Origin: CAWGXG01 sp963826505
Lineage (GTDB): Bacteria > Chloroflexota > Anaerolineae > Aggregatilineales > Aggregatilineaceae
Length of the DNA stretch: 64,000 bases
Direction of reading: 5' to 3'
Assembly: GCA_963826505.1 (NCBI GenBank)
Contig: CAWGXG010000008.1
Location: 434,001-498,000 of the forward strand
Position 1 is the stretch's first letter; each line of letters begins with the position of its first letter. Shown piece by piece: positions 27,835-36,265 of this stretch. The notes under the pieces were generated by a model, which worked only from the letters and a program-made list of their open reading frames with translations, had not been told where the DNA came from and made no database searches. Made by a program: the position numbers and the translations under genes.

Positions 27835-27871
27835 GGAGGTCCGGTCAACGCTGGCTGAGCCAGACTATACC

Positions 27872-28414
27872 TTAGTCCTCGTTGGTGTCGTCGTGTTCGT
27901 CTGTATCCAGATCGTCGAGATCAAGCGACTCGACAAAATCCTCGAAAAGGCTGAGCCGTTCTTCCGGTGTGCCCTGTGGTGGTTCGAGAGGGGTAGGCTC
28001 ACTGTCGACATCTTCATCTGGGGTAATTCCGGCTCGGTCCATGACCGACTCTTCGACATAGATGGGAACTTCGAGGCGCACCGACAGCGCGATAGCATCG
28101 CTGGGGCGCGAGTTGACGAGCCGAGTCTGGCCATTTTGTTCGACGACGATCTGAGCGTAGAACGTGTCCTGCCGCAGATCGTTGACAATGATATGCTGAA
28201 CTTGTCCGCCCAACTCTGTGATCACAGATTTCAACAAGTCATGAGTCAGCGGACGTTCCACGTTCATGCCTTGCAGCTTCACGGCGATGGCTTCGGCTTC
28301 GCAAGGACCGATGAAGATAGGGAGATATTTGCCGCTGAGCGGATCTTTGAGGATCACGATCCTGAGCTGTGACATGAGACTAACGCGGATGCTGTCTATT
28401 GCGACCTTAATCAT
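27872..28414 (-). CDS. Bifunctional nuclease family protein (BFN/DUF151)
   Basis: The domain runs from IDSIRVSLMSQLRIVILKD through PIFIGPCEAEAIAVKLQG to RPSDAIALSVRLEVPIYVEE, the standard BFN signature. Related proteins show RNase/DNase activity, mostly described from plants and bacteria. The last 45 residues are strongly acidic. A good promoter lies 60-90 bp upstream and a terminator follows, so it is probably a single-gene transcript. Confidence 0.9.
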   Translation of the reverse strand: MIKVAIDSIRVSLMSQLRIVILKDPLSGKYLPIFIGPCEAEAIAVKLQGMNVERPLTHDLLKSVITELGGQVQHIIVNDLRQDTFYAQIVVEQNGQTRLVNSRPSDAIALSVRLEVPIYVEESVMDRAGITPDEDVDSEPTPLEPPQGTPEERLSLFEDFVESLDLDDLDTDEHDDTNED

Positions 28415-28476
28415 GAACGTGTTCCTACACTTCCGTTGCGTAAGTTGATGGTGAAGGCGGTACGCATCTGCAACCG

Positions 28477-28506
28477 ATTATATCATTAACTTTATGCTGC
28501 CACCAA
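28477..28506 (-). promoter_or_regulatory. Candidate sigma-70 promoter of the bifunctional nuclease gene
   Basis: On the minus strand TTGGTG (28506-28501) and TATAAT (28482-28477) are separated by 18 bases, 63 bp before the gene start. The -10 is perfect and the -35 keeps TTG. Confidence 0.45.
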
Positions 28507-28554
28507 AGGTATCAGGCACTCAAATAGGCATGCGTTTTGGGCTTCCGCCGCGCG

Positions 28555-29115
28555 TTACAGTTCGGGTGCTTCCGCGTCTTCCGAGGGCCCAGCAGACCCA
28601 GATTCTTCAGGGACACCGTCTAATTGCGAAACAGATTCCAGGTCAGCCATGCCTTCCGGCAGGGGAATATTCGACAGATCGGGTGGTTGGGCGGCGTCAT
28701 GCGCCACCATCTTGATCTTGCCGTCAATGAAAGCGCCCTCTTCCGTCGAGATCGCGGTAGCCGTAATGTCTCCCCACACGCGTGCTGTACGCAGCAGCTG
28801 TACCTTTTTCCCGCTGACATTTCCCCGCACAGCCCCGGCGATCGAGATATTCTTCGCGTTGATGTCGGCTGTAATCTTCGATGTTTCGCCCACCAACACG
28901 TTGCCATCAATCTCCAACGTGCCTTGAAAGGTGCCGTCCAGCCGGATGTTGCCCTGACACTTGAGATCGCCGTTCAGAGTAGACCCCGCTCCCAGCACGG
29001 TATCAAACCCGGCAGCGCTGGCCGCATGGCGCGAAGGTGTCACCGCGACCGTTGGCGCAGGGAACGTTTCGGGCGACTCTGTTGGCTGCTGTTTGCGTCC
29101 ACCAAACAATGACAT
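28555..29115 (-). CDS. Bactofilin (polymer-forming cytoskeletal protein)
   Basis: The central region (about residues 38-125) is the bactofilin domain: AGSTLNGDLKCQGNIRLDG, FQGTLEIDGNVLVG and RGNVSGKKVQLLRTARVWGD. It folds as a right-handed beta-helix that polymerises without nucleotide. The N-terminal Gly/Lys-rich segment and acidic C-terminal tail are disordered, as usual. This is the cytoplasmic counterpart of the exported bactofilin-like protein at 10.1 kb. Confidence 0.92.
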   Translation of the reverse strand: MSLFGGRKQQPTESPETFPAPTVAVTPSRHAASAAGFDTVLGAGSTLNGDLKCQGNIRLDGTFQGTLEIDGNVLVGETSKITADINAKNISIAGAVRGNVSGKKVQLLRTARVWGDITATAISTEEGAFIDGKIKMVAHDAAQPPDLSNIPLPEGMADLESVSQLDGVPEESGSAGPSEDAEAPEL

Positions 29116-29204
29116 ACGCCTACCTCTCTTTCACGCAAGCGGTCCCTCTAGGTGGGACTATACTCGGGTTGTGGGCGTGCGTCAATCGGGCAGGAAGCAC
29201 AACT

Positions 29205-29257
29205 TACCCGTAATTAACCGGACATGCTCGCGAGCGCTGTCCGATCATTTACGGGTA
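29205..29257. repeat. Nested inverted repeat, strong hairpin
   Basis: Three nested arms occur: TACCCGTAA (29205-29213) with TTACGGGTA (29249-29257), CGGACA (29219-29224) with TGTCCG (29238-29243), and an inner palindrome GCTCGCGAGC (29226-29235). It lies between the DedA gene end and the bactofilin gene start. No U-tract follows on either strand, so it may terminate, process or regulate RNA. Confidence 0.65.
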
Positions 29258-29284
29258 GGCATGTTAGAACAGAAAATACCTGGA

Positions 29285-29941
29285 TCAGCCGATTTCAGAT
29301 TTTGCATTCTGGCGCGTGCGACGTTGGTTCATGTAATCGCGCGCGACATGAATGCCGGGCGGCAGAACCGACACGATGATAATGATCGCGATGATCGGCG
29401 TCAGGTATCCATCGGCGGCTTCACCCAGGAAATAGCCTGCACTCACCACGCCTGTCGCCCACAGCAGCCCGCCGATCAAGTTGTAGGAGAGGAAGCGGGG
29501 ATAGTGCATGGTTCCGATACCGGCGACGATAGGGGCAAAGGTCCGCACGATGGGCATGAAGCGGGCGATGACGATGATTTTCCCGCCGTGTTTCTGATAC
29601 AGCCCTTCGGCTTGCTCTAGATAGCGTTTCTTGAAGACGATCGAGTCTTCCTTCTGGAAAAGCTTGCGCCCGACGCGGTTCCCGAACATGTAACCGACGC
29701 TGTCCCCAGAGACGGCGGCGATGAAACAGCCGATGGCCAATACCGGATAACTCAGATGGATGTTGAGCGTGTTTTGCAGGGTTTGGCTGCCTGCGATCGC
29801 GCCTGCTGTGAAGAGCAGGCTGTCTCCGGGCAAGAAGAACCCGATCAGCAGGCCGGATTCGGCGAATATGATCGCGAAGATTCCGATATAGCCGATGGTA
29901 GCGATAAACTGTTGGATGTCGAAGTGGATGATGTTTTCCAT
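29285..29941 (-). CDS. DedA-family membrane protein
   Basis: The sequence has the DedA/SNARE-associated core: FAIIFAESGLLIGFFLPGDSLLFTAG near the N-terminus and GRKLFQKEDSIVFKKRYLEQ. FMPIVRTFAPIVAGIGTMHYPRFLSYN contains the F/YxR-P motif. About five membrane helices are visible. DedA proteins are lipid scramblase/transporter-like proteins that recycle undecaprenyl phosphate or transport phospholipids. The length of 218 residues is normal. Confidence 0.92.
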   Translation of the reverse strand: MENIIHFDIQQFIATIGYIGIFAIIFAESGLLIGFFLPGDSLLFTAGAIAGSQTLQNTLNIHLSYPVLAIGCFIAAVSGDSVGYMFGNRVGRKLFQKEDSIVFKKRYLEQAEGLYQKHGGKIIVIARFMPIVRTFAPIVAGIGTMHYPRFLSYNLIGGLLWATGVVSAGYFLGEAADGYLTPIIAIIIIVSVLPPGIHVARDYMNQRRTRQNAKSEIG

Positions 29942-30015
29942 GGATGCTCTTGGGGGCAGCGCTCAGGGTTTGGTTACCTTACGGGCTGCGTTCTCCTTTC
30001 GTCATGATCGTACGG

Positions 30016-30295
30016 TTAGTTCCGCGGCAGAGACGATGATCTCAACTCAAATGGCATGGCATCGCTAGGGTAAACCTGCTTCAGTGCATTGTGAAGATGG
30101 CCAGACAGGCTTAACCGGCTTCTCCCATTGACACAGCCGATCGTAGCAGACTGTGGGGTGTAAGTGGTAACCGCGTATTGGCAGACGGTGGTACAAGGCC
30201 GTCGCAAGCAGGTGCATTCTGGACAATTGTCAGTCGCTCCTGCCGGACCAAGGAAAACTCAGCGAGGAAGCGTCGTAGATGTTCTTCTCAGCCAT
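30016..30295 (-). pseudogene. Candidate small Cys-rich protein, frameshifted
   Basis: ATG 30295 follows CAGGAA at about nine bases and encodes MAEKNIYDASSLSF before the frame closes at 30230. The +1 frame then reads LGPAGATDNCPECTCLRRPC, followed by TTVCQYAVTTYTPQSATIGC. Dropping one base in the TTTTCC run near 30255 gives about 79 residues with six Cys, CxxCxC-x4-C-x3-C. This fits a zinc-binding or peptide-precursor protein. Both the frameshift and the gene itself are conjecture, although the same type of single-base insertion occurs in real genes in this window. Confidence 0.25.
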
Positions 30296-30481
30296 GGTCT
30301 GAGTTCCTGTCTTCACTGGCCGGTATTGATGGTAAGTGAGATTGGGTAGGCTTGATGCGGCGAAGTCTACCATATTCCAGTGGCTCCATCCAGAGTTATT
30401 CACGAAATATTCACTCGCCAACTCCCCTGCCAGCCCGCAAGTCACCGCGTAAGCACGCTATGTGTGGATCGCCGCCTATGC

Positions 30482-30487
30482 TATAAT
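30482..30487 (+). promoter_or_regulatory. Candidate -10 element of parA
   Basis: TATAAT lies 34 bp before the parA ATG. No matching -35 was found at 16-18 bases. Confidence 0.3.
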
Positions 30488-30521
30488 GCTACCAGCGTGC
30501 GCTCAGCAGGACGGAAGCGGT

Positions 30522-31289
30522 ATGACACGAACGTTGGTCATTGCAAATCAAAAGGGTGGCGTTGGTAAATCCACCTCGGTTATGAATATGGGCCTGGCTC
30601 TGACGGAGCGCGGGCTGCGTGTGCTGTTGATCGATCTTGATCCGCAGGGTGGTTTGACTGCTGCTTTCGGTATCGACTCGTACGATATCCGCCGCAGCGT
30701 ATTTTCTCTGATCATGTACGATAACATTTCCCTGACGCGCGTGATGCGTCCGGTGCGCGAGCGGCTGGCCTTGATTCCGGCCAGCGTGGACCTGGCTGCA
30801 TCCGAGATCCAACTGGCGGGTGTGATGGATCGCGCGCACCGTTTGCGGCACTCACTGCGGCGCAGCCGTATTCCCTTCGATTTCGTTCTCATTGATACAC
30901 CCCCCGGCCTGGGTATCCTCACTGCCAATGGATTGGTGGCCGCTGACGAAGTCCTGATTCCCGTACAATGTCAATATCTTGCCATGCGGGGCGTGCGCGC
31001 GTTGATGGACACCGTCGTGAGGGTCCGCACCAATCTGAACCCGGCGCTGCTGCTTGGGGGGCTGTTCGGCACGATGTACCGCGCCGAGTCGCCGCACGCG
31101 CAGGAAGTCGTCGACGAACTACGCTCAGTTTTCGGGGCAAAGCTGTTACGGACCTTGATTCAGTACGACGACGTGGTGGCCGAAGCGCCGATTGTGGGCC
31201 TCTCTGTGCTGGAATATATCCCCAAACACCCGGTTGCCCAGGGGTATCGCGCGCTGGCAGAGGAGGTCGTGTGTGGACGAGGCGAATAA
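30522..31289 (+). CDS. ParA/Soj-type ATPase
   Basis: The 255-residue protein has the deviant Walker A motif ANQKGGVGKSTSVMNMGLAL (Lys11 and Lys16), Walker A' LLIDLDPQGGLTAAFG, and Walker B FVLIDTPPGLGILT. These ATPases move or position DNA, proteins or chemoreceptor arrays. ATG 30522 follows GGAAG. The next gene overlaps its stop and encodes a membrane protein and not ParB, so chromosome partition is less certain than a membrane-linked positioning role. Confidence 0.9.
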   Translation: MTRTLVIANQKGGVGKSTSVMNMGLALTERGLRVLLIDLDPQGGLTAAFGIDSYDIRRSVFSLIMYDNISLTRVMRPVRERLALIPASVDLAASEIQLAGVMDRAHRLRHSLRRSRIPFDFVLIDTPPGLGILTANGLVAADEVLIPVQCQYLAMRGVRALMDTVVRVRTNLNPALLLGGLFGTMYRAESPHAQEVVDELRSVFGAKLLRTLIQYDDVVAEAPIVGLSVLEYIPKHPVAQGYRALAEEVVCGRGE

Positions 31290-32730
31290 CCACGACGAAG
31301 AGCGCCCGCGCGCTTCACTGAAGGGCAAGGGAAAGCGTATCCTGTTGGGTCAGGAAGATCTTGGCGATTTGTTGTCGAACAATATCCCAAGAGTTCCCAA
31401 TCGCGGCGATGTTGCCGGTCCGCTTGACCCGTCCGCGCTGCCGCTGACGCCCGAAGAAACGGCGGATCTGCTCGATGGCCTGACCGAATCATTTGCCTAT
31501 ACGCCGGACATGCCCACCACGCCATCTGCTCCAAAGAGCGATCGCCAATCTCCCCCTGCCGCGACACCTTCACCCACTCAAACAGACGATTCTTCGACCG
31601 CAATGGCCGATGCCAATAGCGAGCTGCCGTCCTGGCTGTTGAGTTCCGACACGCTTCTGGATGACGATGTGCTGCTGGCCTTTCCGCTCCAGGAGTCTGC
31701 TCAGGATGGCATTCCTCTATCCGAGCGATCGGGCGAAAAGCCGGTGGCCCGCATGGAATTGCCCTACAGCGCGCGTGTTGAAGTGGAAGCGCTTGTCCCG
31801 CGCGGTCCCGAAGTGTGGAGCGGAGAAGACGCAGGTGAGGTGGCGGCGGACGAGGCCGAATATGAAGTGCGGGCCGACGCAGCCGAAACAGGTCAAACAG
31901 AAGCTGACCAGGGTCGGCAGCCGATAGCGGCGCAGCCTCCACAGTCTGCACCTACGTCCATTGAATCGCCCGCTCTTATTATCCCAGAACCCGTTCTCAC
32001 ATCGTCGCGCCAACCGGTTGCGGACGCGATTCCGGCGGATGACGGTTTGCTCGCGCTGCTGGTCGATGATAAGCAACTGATCAAGCTCTCGCGCCAGATC
32101 GAAGCCCTGGAAGAGGAATTGGTCAAGCCTGGCTACGGCAGCCCAGAAACAGTTGAGCTTCACCAGCATGATCTGTTGGAAGCCAGCGGGTTGCTGTTGG
32201 CTTCACGTGAGAATTACGATACCGCGCGGGCCATCGTCTATCGCATTCGTGCGGAGATGAACCGCCAGCGCAAAACGGATGCCGACATCATGCGCTATCG
32301 TCCGCTGCTGCTCAATTACTATATCGGGTGGGGGATCGCGCTGGGTGTGTTGTTCTTGCTGAAGGCATTGTTTGTAAGCGTTACAGACGCGGTCGGCGTG
32401 ACGCTTTTCGCGGAGTTGTATTACCCGATGCTGTTAGGCGTGGGCGGGGCGTTGCTGTCCGGTTATCTCACATTGGAACGGCATACCACGCGCCTGCGTG
32501 ATTTCGATCCGATTCACATCAGTTGGTATCTGTTCAACCCGCTGTTGGGCGGCGTGTTGGGGCTGCTGATGTTCTTGCTGGCGTCCATCGCAAACGAAGA
32601 CTTGCTGCATGGCACCGCCAGCGCCCCCGAATATGCCATCACCTACCTCTTGTGCGTAGTCGCAGGCATGAACCAGAGCAGCGTTTTGCGCCAGCTCAAC
32701 GATCTGGTGAAACGGTTTGGCCGCGAATAG
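31273..32730 (+). CDS. Acidic protein with C-terminal membrane domain, partner of ParA, unknown function
   Basis: GTG 31273 is preceded by GGAGG at six bases and overlaps the parA stop. The first 40 residues are basic and acidic (NNHDEERPRASLKGKGKRIL), then a long disordered acidic/Pro region extends to about residue 250. Next comes a helical region, LIKLSRQIEALEEELVKPGY and ASRENYDTARAIVYRIRAEM. The C-terminal ~130 residues have about four membrane helices, including YYIGWGIALGVLFLLKALF and LLGGVLGLLMFLLASIA. I do not recognise the family. Overlap with parA suggests that the soluble N-terminal part could be the ParA-interacting segment. Confidence 0.65.
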   Translation: MDEANNHDEERPRASLKGKGKRILLGQEDLGDLLSNNIPRVPNRGDVAGPLDPSALPLTPEETADLLDGLTESFAYTPDMPTTPSAPKSDRQSPPAATPSPTQTDDSSTAMADANSELPSWLLSSDTLLDDDVLLAFPLQESAQDGIPLSERSGEKPVARMELPYSARVEVEALVPRGPEVWSGEDAGEVAADEAEYEVRADAAETGQTEADQGRQPIAAQPPQSAPTSIESPALIIPEPVLTSSRQPVADAIPADDGLLALLVDDKQLIKLSRQIEALEEELVKPGYGSPETVELHQHDLLEASGLLLASRENYDTARAIVYRIRAEMNRQRKTDADIMRYRPLLLNYYIGWGIALGVLFLLKALFVSVTDAVGVTLFAELYYPMLLGVGGALLSGYLTLERHTTRLRDFDPIHISWYLFNPLLGGVLGLLMFLLASIANEDLLHGTASAPEYAITYLLCVVAGMNQSSVLRQLNDLVKRFGRE

Positions 32731-32767
32731 CAGTAAATAGATTGAGCTAGCCCGATGTGCTGGTCGC

Positions 32768-33130
32768 TCAGTCGAGCATGATGCTGCACTCGGGTGTCCA
32801 GGGGGGCACGCACACCGCCAGCAGAACCACGTTTGAGTCCCCGATGTTCGAGATGCGATGAACCTGTTCTGGCCGAATGACGATGCTGTCGCCGGGTCCG
32901 AGGATCGCGGCGTCGGCGTCGATCTCCATGCGTGCGGAGCCGGACAGGATGTAATAACTCTCCTCGACGCTGGGATGGAAATGTTTGAGCGACGCTTTGC
33001 CGGGTGGAATCACGATCTGGGCAAGGCTGTGCGTCTGGCTTCCACCTGCCGCCGCGCCGAATAATTCGAAGACCACTTCACCGTGATCGGTGGCCATGCC
33101 CTGCTGTTGTGAAGCGTTCTGGACGTTCAA
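32768..33130 (-). CDS. Cupin-domain protein
   Basis: The 120-residue protein is a single cupin barrel. Motif 1 reads KHFHPSVEESYYILSGSARM with His, His and Glu metal ligands, and motif 2 reads GPGDSIVIRPEQVHRISNIG with the last His. It starts at TTG 33130, preceded by GAGGAG; a later ATG at 33097 is possible. The substrate is unknown. Confidence 0.85.
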   Translation of the reverse strand: MNVQNASQQQGMATDHGEVVFELFGAAAGGSQTHSLAQIVIPPGKASLKHFHPSVEESYYILSGSARMEIDADAAILGPGDSIVIRPEQVHRISNIGDSNVVLLAVCVPPWTPECSIMLD

Positions 33131-33148
33131 TCTTGACTCCTCGGCGCG

Positions 33149-33994
33149 CTATAACCAGCGCGCGATGATAGCGGCGAGCGTGCCATCGGCGCGCATGGCG
33201 TCCAGCGCGCGCTCGACTTCCTCAGTCATTTTGAAATTCGCTTTGCGCAGCGCGATCACATACGGATCGGGCACTGTGGCGGTATCAGCCATAACCAGAT
33301 CGGGATGGTCTGACACATACTCACGCGCGCTGACGGTGTCCACCAGCGCCGCCGCGGCATCTCCCTCTTGAACGGCTTGCATGGCTTCGCTGGGCAGCAA
33401 ATAGCGCGTCAAGGTGAGGGCGTGCAGCCGCCGAGACCATTGGCGAGCCGCGAGATCGCCCGCCGAGGCCAGTTCGACCGCGACCACCTGATGATCTAGA
33501 TCGGCCATCGTTTGCACCGGCGCGGATGCGGGCGACACCAACACCTGCCCGGCGTCAAAATAAGACGACGAATAGTGTACCCAATTTTCGCGTCCCGGAT
33601 CAACGCGCAGCCCGGCGATAACCATGTCTACGTAGCCGGTATAGAGCGAGTCGTATAAGCTGTCGTAACCCATGATCAAAAGCTGGGGTTCAACGCCCAA
33701 TCGCCGCCCGATTTCGCGCGCGATATCCGCCTCGATCCCGATGATTCCGTCTGGAGTCCATTCCGCGAACGGGGGATAACTCGGATCGATGGCAACATAC
33801 AGGTCCTTGTTGATTTGGGATCGCAGCCATGTGCCGTCTTGCGGACCAAATCGCGCGCCGGGACGTGTGAAGCGCCACCCAACCAGCGCCAGCGCCAACG
33901 CGAATGCAGCGACCAATAACAGCCGCGGATTGCGCCGGACGAAGCGGCGGGCACGCGAGAAATCGAGGCGCAAACAGGGGAGAAATGACATCAT
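33149..33994 (-). CDS. Extracellular solute-binding protein, family 3, membrane-anchored
   Basis: A basic N-terminus and one hydrophobic anchor (LLLVAAFALALALVGWRF) precede a periplasmic-binding-protein fold of the amino-acid type. It has YVAIDPSYPPFAEWTPDGIIGIEADIAREIGRRLG at the start of the domain, then MDLVIAGL-like and VYPTQ-like segments later. ATG 33994 overlaps the stop of the upstream glycoside hydrolase (ATGA). No transporter permease or ATPase gene is adjacent. Confidence 0.85.
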   Translation of the reverse strand: MMSFLPCLRLDFSRARRFVRRNPRLLLVAAFALALALVGWRFTRPGARFGPQDGTWLRSQINKDLYVAIDPSYPPFAEWTPDGIIGIEADIAREIGRRLGVEPQLLIMGYDSLYDSLYTGYVDMVIAGLRVDPGRENWVHYSSSYFDAGQVLVSPASAPVQTMADLDHQVVAVELASAGDLAARQWSRRLHALTLTRYLLPSEAMQAVQEGDAAAALVDTVSAREYVSDHPDLVMADTATVPDPYVIALRKANFKMTEEVERALDAMRADGTLAAIIARWL

Positions 33995-35155
33995 GGGGCG
34001 TAGGGATTCTCCCACCCGCGTGCGAAGGCCTGGATCGCTTCGTAGATGGGCTTGACCACGAAATCGGATGACACCAGTGAAAAATAGGCATCACGCCGGT
34101 TGTGCAGGTCTAGTGGTTGGCGGAAATCCCAGATACACAGGCGGTCGGCCCAGGTCCAGCCTTCGACCAGGGCGAACGCCTGCAAGGTATAGGTGATCCG
34201 CTGCCCGGGGCGGACGGCGTTGGCCCAGCGGGGATCATCGCTCCAACCGCTTTCTGTGATCGTGATTGTTTTCGCGCTGTCTCCATAACGGACCATGACA
34301 TCCCGCAGCAATTCCACACGCCTGAAGTTGATGAGGTCCGGGGCGGGATCCGCTTCGGGCGGGGACGTGAAGCCGTAGGTGTGCGCGGCCAATGCATCGA
34401 AATAGGCGGCGGCTCCGGCCTCGTACATGCGCTCAAGAAAGCGTATGTCATTCATCCCCGCGCCGCTTCCTTCCGGCTCGACGGTGGGGGCCAGCGCACC
34501 GCCCAGTACCGTGATCGCAGGGTTGGCGGCGTGGGCCGCCTCGTAGGACAGCCGCAGCAGCTCGGTATATGCTTCGGGATCGACCGGGCGACCGCCCCAT
34601 TCATAGCTGAGATTGGGTTCATTCCACACGATGATCGCCTGTACGTCGTCGCGGTAATGGGCGGCGAATGCGCCAACGAAAGCGGCGAAATCGTCAAAGC
34701 GATCTCGGGTGAGGTAGGTCAGAGTCGTGACTTTTTCTTCGGTGGGCGGGCGGGCCCAGGCCGGGACCAGACCCAGCCGGGCGATCACGGTCAGACCCTG
34801 ATTATGCGCGTGGCGGATGATACGATCCGCGCTGGTCCAGTCATAGGTTCCCCGGTTGCTCTCGACATAGGCCCAGGGGAAGAAATCGACAATAGTGGGC
34901 GCGCCCATCTCTCGTACCAGAGTTCAGTGTGCGCTGGATTTTCCACTCGTCGACTTCGTCCGTCAGGCGGGTATGCGTGCAGACGACCGGGTGTAACGTA
35001 ACGACGGTTTGGGCTGGTCCCAGGATGACGCGCGGCTTGGCCGGGGCCAGGCTATGGAGCGCCACCCAGATCAAGGCAATCCGGGTGACGATTTTCCCGT
35101 AGTGAACAACTACGCGGAGCGCGGGCGTCCGTGGCATGAGGGCATGGCGGGTCAT
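33991..35155 (-). pseudogene. Glycoside hydrolase, cellulase/beta-glucosidase-like, frameshifted
   Basis: The C-terminal frame (34908 down to 33991) has a TIM-barrel hydrolase sequence: DFFPWAYVESNRGTYDWTSADRIIRHA, IVWNEPNLSYEWGGRP with the acid/base Glu, and ITITESGWSDDPRW with the probable nucleophile Glu. The upstream frame supplies a hydrophobic N-terminal segment (IALIWVALHSLAPA) and ends in TLNSGTRDG. Removing one T near 34917 gives TLNLVREMGAPTIVDFFP, joining the two. The family resembles GH39/GH5-type clan-A enzymes. The break is probably a sequence error. The solute-binding protein follows in the same transcript. Confidence 0.75.
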
Positions 35156-35232
35156 CAATGATCAGGGATGCGGCTGACGCGCCTGCCGGACCACCGGCAG
35201 CCAGCGCCAGAGCATCCCTAAGTGTATTCGGT

Positions 35233-35475
35233 CTATTTCTTGCTGCTGCTGGCCCCCAGATCGGTGATCTGGCGGACAACAGACAGCAAGGAAACGGCCA
35301 GCTTGAGCGCATCCATGGTCTTGATGCGCACGGGTTCAGTGGCTCCGTTTTCCTCTGTGACGCGCGTGTAGAAATAGGCCGAAAGCAGGCCGACACAAAT
35401 CCCCACAAGTGCCCCGACCATATAGGTGCGGAATTTCCAATTACTGGCCTGCTGGGTTGAAGACTCAGACGTCAT
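35233..35475 (-). CDS. Small membrane protein, unknown
   Basis: An 80-residue protein has a single membrane helix, RTYMVGALVGICVGLLSAYFYTRV, and a cytoplasmic helical tail. Its GxxxGLxxAYFYT motif is shared with the next protein upstream, so the pair are probably paralogues. ATG overlaps the preceding stop (ATGA). Confidence 0.6.
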   Translation of the reverse strand: MTSESSTQQASNWKFRTYMVGALVGICVGLLSAYFYTRVTEENGATEPVRIKTMDALKLAVSLLSVVRQITDLGASSSKK

Positions 35476-35723
35476 CGGTTAATGCCTCCTCGTAAGGCAT
35501 CTTTAATCTTCTCAAAGCGCGTTTTGCGGCGCTCGCGCGCCATTTGGGTGTAGAAATACGCGGCGATCAGTCCCGCCAACAGCGCGACCACGCCACCGAT
35601 CAGGTAAGCCCAGATCTGGGCATCTTGATCTTCCAGAACCTTCAGCAGATCGCCGATCTGCTCCTCTGCGTTCTTGAGCAGTTTCCGGCTTTGTTCGTCC
35701 AGGGTTTTCGATTCGTTACTCAT
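35472..35723 (-). CDS. Small membrane protein with coiled N-terminus, unknown
   Basis: An 83-residue protein has an acidic helical N-terminus (LDEQSRKLLKNAEEQIGDLL), one membrane helix with GLIAAYFYTQMARER, and a basic tail. It overlaps genes on both sides by four bases, so it lies in a translationally coupled three-gene operon. Confidence 0.6.
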   Translation of the reverse strand: MSNESKTLDEQSRKLLKNAEEQIGDLLKVLEDQDAQIWAYLIGGVVALLAGLIAAYFYTQMARERRKTRFEKIKDALRGGINR

Positions 35724-36181
35724 GAGTTCGCATCCTTCTCAACAGGTAAGGGCGGCATGATCCCGCGGACAACATGTTCCCAGCGAGCGAGACGCACGTT
35801 CAGCCCGATCAAGGGGCGAGCAAGCCTCGGCACATGCTTGTCAGTCGTGACAGCGACTTGTTCAGACAGACTCCGTACACGGCGCAGCGGCCCGCGCGCA
35901 TGGGCATAACCTTGCCCGGTCAACTGCGCCAGGGCTGCCAACAAGGCGTACGGCACCAGACACAACACAACCAATGGGAGCGAGATGAACAACGTAGCGA
36001 CGATGCCCATCACGACCGAAATCTGTTTGCTCTCAAGGTTTCCCACAGCAACAGCGACAGCCAATGCTACACATAACGCCACCAACCCGGCCGCGCCCAA
36101 CACGACCGGCGCAATGATCCGCCAGCGTACCTCGCGTTTGTGTTTGCGGATTGGGTTTTTGGCTGACAATCGTGTGCCCAT
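35720..36181 (-). CDS. Two-helix membrane protein, unknown
   Basis: ATG 36181 follows GAGAGGGAGAAACC and is preferred over an upstream start. The 153-residue protein has a basic N-terminus (KNPIRKHKREVRWR), two membrane helices (about 22-45 and 58-85) and a basic C-terminal tail. It heads the small-membrane-protein operon. Confidence 0.6.
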   Translation of the reverse strand: MGTRLSAKNPIRKHKREVRWRIIAPVVLGAAGLVALCVALAVAVAVGNLESKQISVVMGIVATLFISLPLVVLCLVPYALLAALAQLTGQGYAHARGPLRRVRSLSEQVAVTTDKHVPRLARPLIGLNVRLARWEHVVRGIMPPLPVEKDANS

Positions 36182-36204
36182 GGTTTCTCCCTCTCTCATT
36201 CTAG

Positions 36205-36245
36205 CATGGAACCGGCAATCTACCAACGGTAGCGCCGGTTCCATG
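36205..36245. repeat. Long inverted repeat, strong stem-loop
   Basis: CATGGAACCGGC (36205-36216) is repeated as GCCGGTTCCATG (36234-36245). Inside is a second stem CTACC-AAC-GGTAG. It lies between the Pro/Thr lipoprotein stop and the ribosome-binding site of the downstream membrane-protein operon. No U-tract follows, so a terminator, processing site or regulatory element are all possible. Confidence 0.7.
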
Positions 36246-36265
36246 AGGGGGAAATGCTCTACCCG

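Larger units (their letters stand above)
29942..30521. other. Long intergenic region between DedA and parA
   Basis: No well supported gene fills this 580-base gap. It holds a candidate short Cys-rich reading frame on the minus strand (listed separately) and a TATAAT before parA. Confidence 0.5.
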
